64,000 bases of DNA, taken from NCBI RefSeq assembly GCF_003063315.1, contig NZ_NERV01000002.1, positions 1,116,001 to 1,180,000 of the forward strand, written 5' to 3'. The DNA comes from Limnohabitans sp. T6-5. GTDB lineage: Bacteria > Pseudomonadota > Gammaproteobacteria > Burkholderiales > Burkholderiaceae_C. Below are positions 60,351-64,000 of the stretch, one piece after another. A program made the translations under genes and the position numbers. The stretch's first letter is position 1. Every line of letters begins with the position of its first letter. The notes below the pieces were generated by a model. It worked only from the letters and a program-made list of their open reading frames with translations, made no database searches and was not told where the DNA came from.

Positions 60351-60875
60351 ATGATCCCTACCACCACCACCGAACTGCTCTGGCTGGCCATCGCCTACGC
60401 CCTGCTGGCCTTTTTGCTGCTGTGCCTGTGTCTGGCCACCCGTTGGCACTGGCTGCTCAAGGCGGTCATGGTCATCGTGGTCAGCGGCTTTTTCCTGTTC
60501 CACCACCAGGTGCTGCGCGGCATTGCGGGCTGGCCGGCCGATGACGCCTTGCCGCCGCGCTTTGTGCTGCTGTCGGCCGTGTTCGACGAGCCCAGCCCGG
60601 CACGCCACCACCCTGGCGCCATCTACATCTGGGTCAATGAACTCAAAGACCACGAAGCGCTCGACCTGCCCCGGGTGCACCGCCTGCCTTACGAAAAAGA
60701 CCTGCACCGCATCTTGGGCGACGGCATCAAAAAAGCCCGCGACGGCAACACCCAGATCGGCACCACCGAGCCACGCCGGGGCCAGGGCGGCCTGCCCTGG
60801 CTGCGCCCGGCCAACGACGACAAGGTGCAAATCAAACTCAGCGACCTGCCCCGTGCGCAGCTGCCCGAAAAATGA
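60351..60875 (+). CDS. Two-helix membrane protein of the cassette, unknown function
   Basis: A 174-residue protein with two hydrophobic helices (about 8-30 and 34-52) and a soluble C-terminal domain. The soluble part contains FVLLSAVFDEPSPARHHPGA and IYIWVNELKDHEALDLPRVH, with a Pro-rich end. I do not recognise it. It starts 23 bp after the stator-partner gene and overlaps the lipoprotein gene by 4 bp, so it belongs to the same set. Confidence 0.75.
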   Translation: MIPTTTTELLWLAIAYALLAFLLLCLCLATRWHWLLKAVMVIVVSGFFLFHHQVLRGIAGWPADDALPPRFVLLSAVFDEPSPARHHPGAIYIWVNELKDHEALDLPRVHRLPYEKDLHRILGDGIKKARDGNTQIGTTEPRRGQGGLPWLRPANDDKVQIKLSDLPRAQLPEK

Positions 60876-61588
60876 ACGCCATGAAAACTCTGTATTTGGG
60901 TGCCGCATCACTGTTGGGCGTGCTGGGCATGCTGGGCCTGTCAGCCTGTTCACCCAACGCGGGGCCGGTCTGGTTTCCGCTGCGCGCAGGTGACGTGACC
61001 CGCTACGAAGTGCGCTACAACGAAGAGGCCGCACGCGACAACGAGGTCTGGACCTTGCGCACACGCGGGCCGGTGAACTGGCAAGGCAAAAGCTACATGC
61101 AGCGCCACCACTCCCAAGGCGTGGCCTACTTTCTGCAAGCCGACGAACAAGGCGTGCGCCGCGTCGCCCACCAAACCGACATGGACCGCGAACCCCAGCC
61201 CGACGAATCGCCCATGTGGGTGCTCAAGGCGCCGTACACCGTGGGCACCGAATGGACCACCCCCACCGTGCCCTATTTGCTGATGCGCAAAAACGAGCAC
61301 CCCCGCGAACTCAAACACACCCACAAAACCACCATGACGTGGCGCATCGTGTCGGACACGGAACAGCTCAAACTCGCCTCCGGCGAGGTGCTGTCGCCCT
61401 GCCTGCATGTGAAGGGCGAAGCCTTTTTGAACCTCTACACCGACCCGGTCAACGGCTTCACCGACGTGCCACTGACCAGCCACGAGTGGTACTGCCAAGG
61501 CCAGGGCTTGGTCAAATTCACCCGCGAAGAAAAAGTGCCCGCAGGGTTCATGACCGGGGGTACGTTGACGGCTGAGCGGGTGCGCTGA
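60872..61588 (+). CDS. Lipoprotein of the cassette, unknown function
   Basis: A 238-residue lipoprotein. The signal ends in the lipobox LSAC near residue 26, after GLS; the following SPN lacks an inner-membrane Asp retention signal at +2, so outer-membrane location is likely. The mature part is beta-rich (WFPLRAGDVTRYEVRYNEEA, SHEWYCQGQGLVKFTREEKV). It has no recognised domain. As fourth gene of the cassette it could be the outer-membrane end of an energised envelope complex; that is inference. Confidence 0.8.
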   Translation: MNAMKTLYLGAASLLGVLGMLGLSACSPNAGPVWFPLRAGDVTRYEVRYNEEAARDNEVWTLRTRGPVNWQGKSYMQRHHSQGVAYFLQADEQGVRRVAHQTDMDREPQPDESPMWVLKAPYTVGTEWTTPTVPYLLMRKNEHPRELKHTHKTTMTWRIVSDTEQLKLASGEVLSPCLHVKGEAFLNLYTDPVNGFTDVPLTSHEWYCQGQGLVKFTREEKVPAGFMTGGTLTAERVR

Positions 61589-61667
61589 AGCAGGGCGGTA
61601 AGATCACCTTTCTTGATGTGGGCGAATTGCTGAAATCAGCCCTGATCTGCCGCGTGAAAGGTTTGCC

Positions 61668-63020
61668 TTGAAGACACATTTGTTGATTGAAAAACTCCAG
61701 CTCAAGAACTACAAGGCCCACTCATCCTTGCGGGTTGAGATAGATGAACGGTTTTCGGTGATTGCAGGACGCAACGGCGCTGGTAAAACGTCTTTGCTCA
61801 AAGCTTTTCTAGATGCTGCGGTGGCCTACACGCCGTTTGTCACAACAAGTCCCTGGCAAGGATTTCTTGAAGGTGCAGACATCCCTTATGAAACGCGGGA
61901 TGTGAACGGAAGCAGTTTGCGGTTTGTGAAGAACTACCCCGTTGAGATCGAAGCCTGTGGACGATTGGGACAAATTTTTGGCTGGAACATATCAAAGACG
62001 GAAAGCATGGCCTCTGTGAGCAGCAGTTGGAACAATCCGACTGTGATTGACAGTCCGTTTCAAAGTTTGGTTCCAAAAGGACAAATTGATTCGGAACAAG
62101 CAAGTAAGACAACGTTGCCATTGATCATCTTTTACCCCGCAGATCGCTCATGGAATCATGCTGGCACCAACGCGATCCAGGCGCTCTCTCAAAAAATCAC
62201 CCGAAAAGATGCCTTCCAGACATTCACAAATGCGTCCTCTCAAGTTCAAGCGCTGATCCACTGGATCACGGCACGTTCGCTCGAACGCCTACAAACGGCC
62301 ACCGAAACCGGTGTTTCATTCAAGGATGTCAAGGATGATGAACTGGCTTGGGCCAGTGCAGCGATTCACACGGTTTTGCCCGAATTCGAGTCCTTGCGCT
62401 ATGACATGAAACGACAAGCGGTTGTCGTAGAGTGGTCCAACACAGCGCAAGCAGACACAGCAGCGCCGGTTCTTTTTGAACACCTGAGCGATGGACAGCG
62501 CACCGTGATGTCGCTGGTCTTGGACATTGCCCGCCGCATGTTGATTCTGAACGGCCATTTGCGCGAAAAGACCTTGCAAGATACGCCGGGTTTGATTTTG
62601 ATCGATGAACTCGAAACCCATTTACACCCCCGTTGGCAACGTGAAATCACCCGTGGCTTGGCCCAGGCCTTCCCATCCGCTCAGTTCGTTGCAAGCACCC
62701 ATTCACCCCAGGTCTTGAGTGAGTTACGTGCCGAGCAAATTCTGCTTTTGCATCCTGGCAGCGACAGCACACGGCACCCACAGCGCTCTTGGGGTTTAAC
62801 CAGCAATGAAGTACTTGAAGAGGTCATGGAGGGAGAGCCCCGAAATACCGACATCTCGGGCCAGTTGGCGGCCATTGAACGTGCCATTGAAGACGAAAAC
62901 TATGACGCCGCGCAGGCGCTTTTGAACAGTTTGCGCCAGGATGTGGGTGACATTCCGGATGTTTTACGATTAGACGAAACGCTCGCTTGGTACCGTGATG
63001 GGTTGGAGTCAGGTCAATGA
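61668..63020 (+). CDS. ptuA: Septu-type ATPase PtuA
   Basis: AAA/ABC-like ATPase of 450 residues, starting at TTG 61668 with AAAGG 7 nt upstream; no ATG lies nearby in frame. Walker A is GRNGAGKTS (34-42), the signature LSDGQRTV lies near 279, Walker B LILIDELETHLHP near 307, and the switch His in VASTHSPQVL near 342. In Septu systems PtuA forms a ring-like oligomer that holds the PtuB nuclease and restrains it until infection. GC content drops here compared with the cassette upstream, fitting acquisition. It overlaps ptuB by 4 bp. Confidence 0.88.
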   Translation: MKTHLLIEKLQLKNYKAHSSLRVEIDERFSVIAGRNGAGKTSLLKAFLDAAVAYTPFVTTSPWQGFLEGADIPYETRDVNGSSLRFVKNYPVEIEACGRLGQIFGWNISKTESMASVSSSWNNPTVIDSPFQSLVPKGQIDSEQASKTTLPLIIFYPADRSWNHAGTNAIQALSQKITRKDAFQTFTNASSQVQALIHWITARSLERLQTATETGVSFKDVKDDELAWASAAIHTVLPEFESLRYDMKRQAVVVEWSNTAQADTAAPVLFEHLSDGQRTVMSLVLDIARRMLILNGHLREKTLQDTPGLILIDELETHLHPRWQREITRGLAQAFPSAQFVASTHSPQVLSELRAEQILLLHPGSDSTRHPQRSWGLTSNEVLEEVMEGEPRNTDISGQLAAIERAIEDENYDAAQALLNSLRQDVGDIPDVLRLDETLAWYRDGLESGQ

Positions 63021-63697
63021 GGGCCATCACACGGGGCGCAGAGCCGCAAGCACTTCGTCAGTTCATCAACGACAACCAGACCAGTCCGCAAAATCTGCAT
63101 TACGACAACACGGGGACTAAAGAAAAAGACCCCATGCTGGAGCAACTGGTCCGAGGTCAGCACGGTCTTTGCGCCTACACCATGCGGCGAGTGGTCCATG
63201 CGGATGGCCGCTTCAACGCCCACATCGAACACATCCTGCCACGCACCGCACACCCCGATGAAAGTCTGAGTTGGACCAATTTGCTGGCGTGCTTCCCCCG
63301 GACTGGGGACTGCGATTTCGGTGCAAAGCCCAAAGCTGCTTACGATCCAGCGACCCAGCCTTTTGTGCGGCCTGACAGGATGGTCGATGGGCACTTCCGG
63401 TTTCGTCAAAACGGCGAAGTTGAAGGGCTGACCGATGCAGCGCTTGCATGCATTGCGCCCAAGGTGCTCAACCTGAACGCCAAGGAACTTGTGAATGACC
63501 GGAAAGCAAAAATTCAAGGCGCGTTAATCCTGCGGCCCAGTGCTGCAGAGGCACAGCGCAGGGCCCAGGCATTACGACAACCGGATGCACAAGGCTGGCT
63601 AGAGCCTTATTGCGAAGCGGTGGCTAAAGTCCTGGAAGAGCATGCCAAGCGCACGGAGAGTGCGGCAAAGCGGCGCGCAGGCGCTCGGCGCACCTGA
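63017..63697 (+). CDS. ptuB: Septu-type HNH endonuclease PtuB
   Basis: A 226-residue nuclease. The HNH core reads GLCAYTMRRV (Cys52), AHIEHILPR (His69, Glu71, His72), then WTNLLACFP (Asn88, Cys92) and GDCDFGAKP (Cys99). The second Cys of the usual CxxC is Thr here, so zinc binding, if kept, would use other Cys residues. The C-terminus is rich in basic helix (KRTESAAKRRAGARR). Together with PtuA it makes a two-gene anti-phage module. The next gene converges with a 3-bp gap. Confidence 0.88.
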   Translation: MRAITRGAEPQALRQFINDNQTSPQNLHYDNTGTKEKDPMLEQLVRGQHGLCAYTMRRVVHADGRFNAHIEHILPRTAHPDESLSWTNLLACFPRTGDCDFGAKPKAAYDPATQPFVRPDRMVDGHFRFRQNGEVEGLTDAALACIAPKVLNLNAKELVNDRKAKIQGALILRPSAAEAQRRAQALRQPDAQGWLEPYCEAVAKVLEEHAKRTESAAKRRAGARRT

Positions 63698-63700
63698 TGT

Positions 63701-64000
63701 TCACTTGAACACATACCGCATCCCCAACCACACATTGCGCGGTGCCCCTGGCGCATAGAAGGTGCCGTGGCGCAGGGGGTAATCGCCGTCGGCATTGGCG
63801 GCAAAGGGGCGGGCAACAAATGCATTGCCGTTGAAGGCGTTGGGGGCGAGCACTGCAGCGGTGGTGTAGCGAGTGTCCAGCAGGTTGTTGATTTTGCCGG
63901 TCAGCGTCCAGCCGGCTTGCAGTGTGTATTGGCCACTCAGGTTGAACACGGCGTAGCCGGGGTTGTAGCCTGCGCCGGTGTAGTAAGTGCCATCGGGCTG
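63701..64000 (-). CDS. TonB-dependent receptor, C-terminal end (5' partial)
   Basis: The last 99 or so residues of an outer-membrane receptor; the gene enters from the right edge. The strands VFNLSGQYTLQAGWTLTGKI, NNLLDTRYTTA and the end NVWLGMRYVFK with terminal Phe-Lys are typical of BtuB-like barrels. The segment YYTGAGYNPGYAVFNLSG suggests vitamin B12-type receptors, but the ligand cannot be told from this part. It is convergent with ptuB. Confidence 0.85.
   Translation of the reverse strand, partial: QPDGTYYTGAGYNPGYAVFNLSGQYTLQAGWTLTGKINNLLDTRYTTAAVLAPNAFNGNAFVARPFAANADGDYPLRHGTFYAPGAPRNVWLGMRYVFK

Noticed and set aside
1..64000. tRNA, rRNA, insertion sequence or phage attachment site
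   Set aside because: Reading for tRNA T-loop patterns, transposase motifs and flanking direct repeats found none that could be supported.

Overview
The window is GC-rich with compact, often overlapping genes. Its content (paired Bug/TTT solute-binding proteins, PedF-type cytochrome, yibN-like/grxC/secB/gpsA block, gpmA-ctpA pair) points to a betaproteobacterium of the Burkholderiales, most likely Comamonadaceae. The genus cannot be fixed from this sequence. No rRNA, tRNA, insertion sequence or CRISPR array was seen.

Layout. 1-17555 (minus): a TolC-like lipoprotein, an HlyD/RND-type adaptor and the first 4,969 codons of a giant surface protein (LEPR-like motif, DUF4347, autotransporter-type beta repeats, then Ig-like domains with calcium-loop motifs). 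17759-18334: palindromic repeats, two abutting LexA-type boxes and a 77-residue two-helix membrane protein. 18413-23782: ychF, a UbiH-like monooxygenase, dsbC, a DUF3429 gene, a 119-bp tandem repeat array, and aroG with an attenuator whose leader peptide holds eight consecutive aromatic codons. 23874-32082: tldD, rodA, the gpsA-secB-grxC-rhodanese block, then divergent gpmA, ctpA and moeB. 32212-38421: a nuclease and MarR regulator, and a divergent set of two Bug proteins, a sulfatase and a SulP permease (organosulfate use). 38516-47315: small accessory genes (SRPBCC, SbmA-like, cupin, two GNATs, flavin split barrel, AlkZ-like glycosylase, DUF4287, RidA, isochorismatase, DUF429, DMT exporter). 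47358-51037: nudB, an endonuclease/phosphatase gene, clsB, folE and a BLUF photoreceptor in one direction.

51345-58762 is a PQQ-linked locus. pedF, a quinoprotein-associated binding protein and a PqqU-type TonB receptor form an operon behind an exact sigma-54 promoter, with a divergent AcoR-like activator and a quinoprotein-relay metallo-hydrolase. Neither a PQQ dehydrogenase nor pqq synthesis genes are in the window, so the locus looks built for acquiring and using external PQQ.

58958-61588 is a four-gene envelope cassette (MotA/TolQ/ExbB-like, single-helix partner, two-helix membrane protein, lipoprotein) that I cannot match to a described system. 61668-63697 is a PtuAB (Septu-type) anti-phage pair, and the window ends inside another TonB-dependent receptor.

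The most useful new observations are the aroG attenuator, the tandem SOS boxes in front of a small membrane protein, the sigma-54 PQQ-acquisition operon, the ion-channel-like cassette, and a palindromic repeat family that exists in two arm types with one mixed copy.
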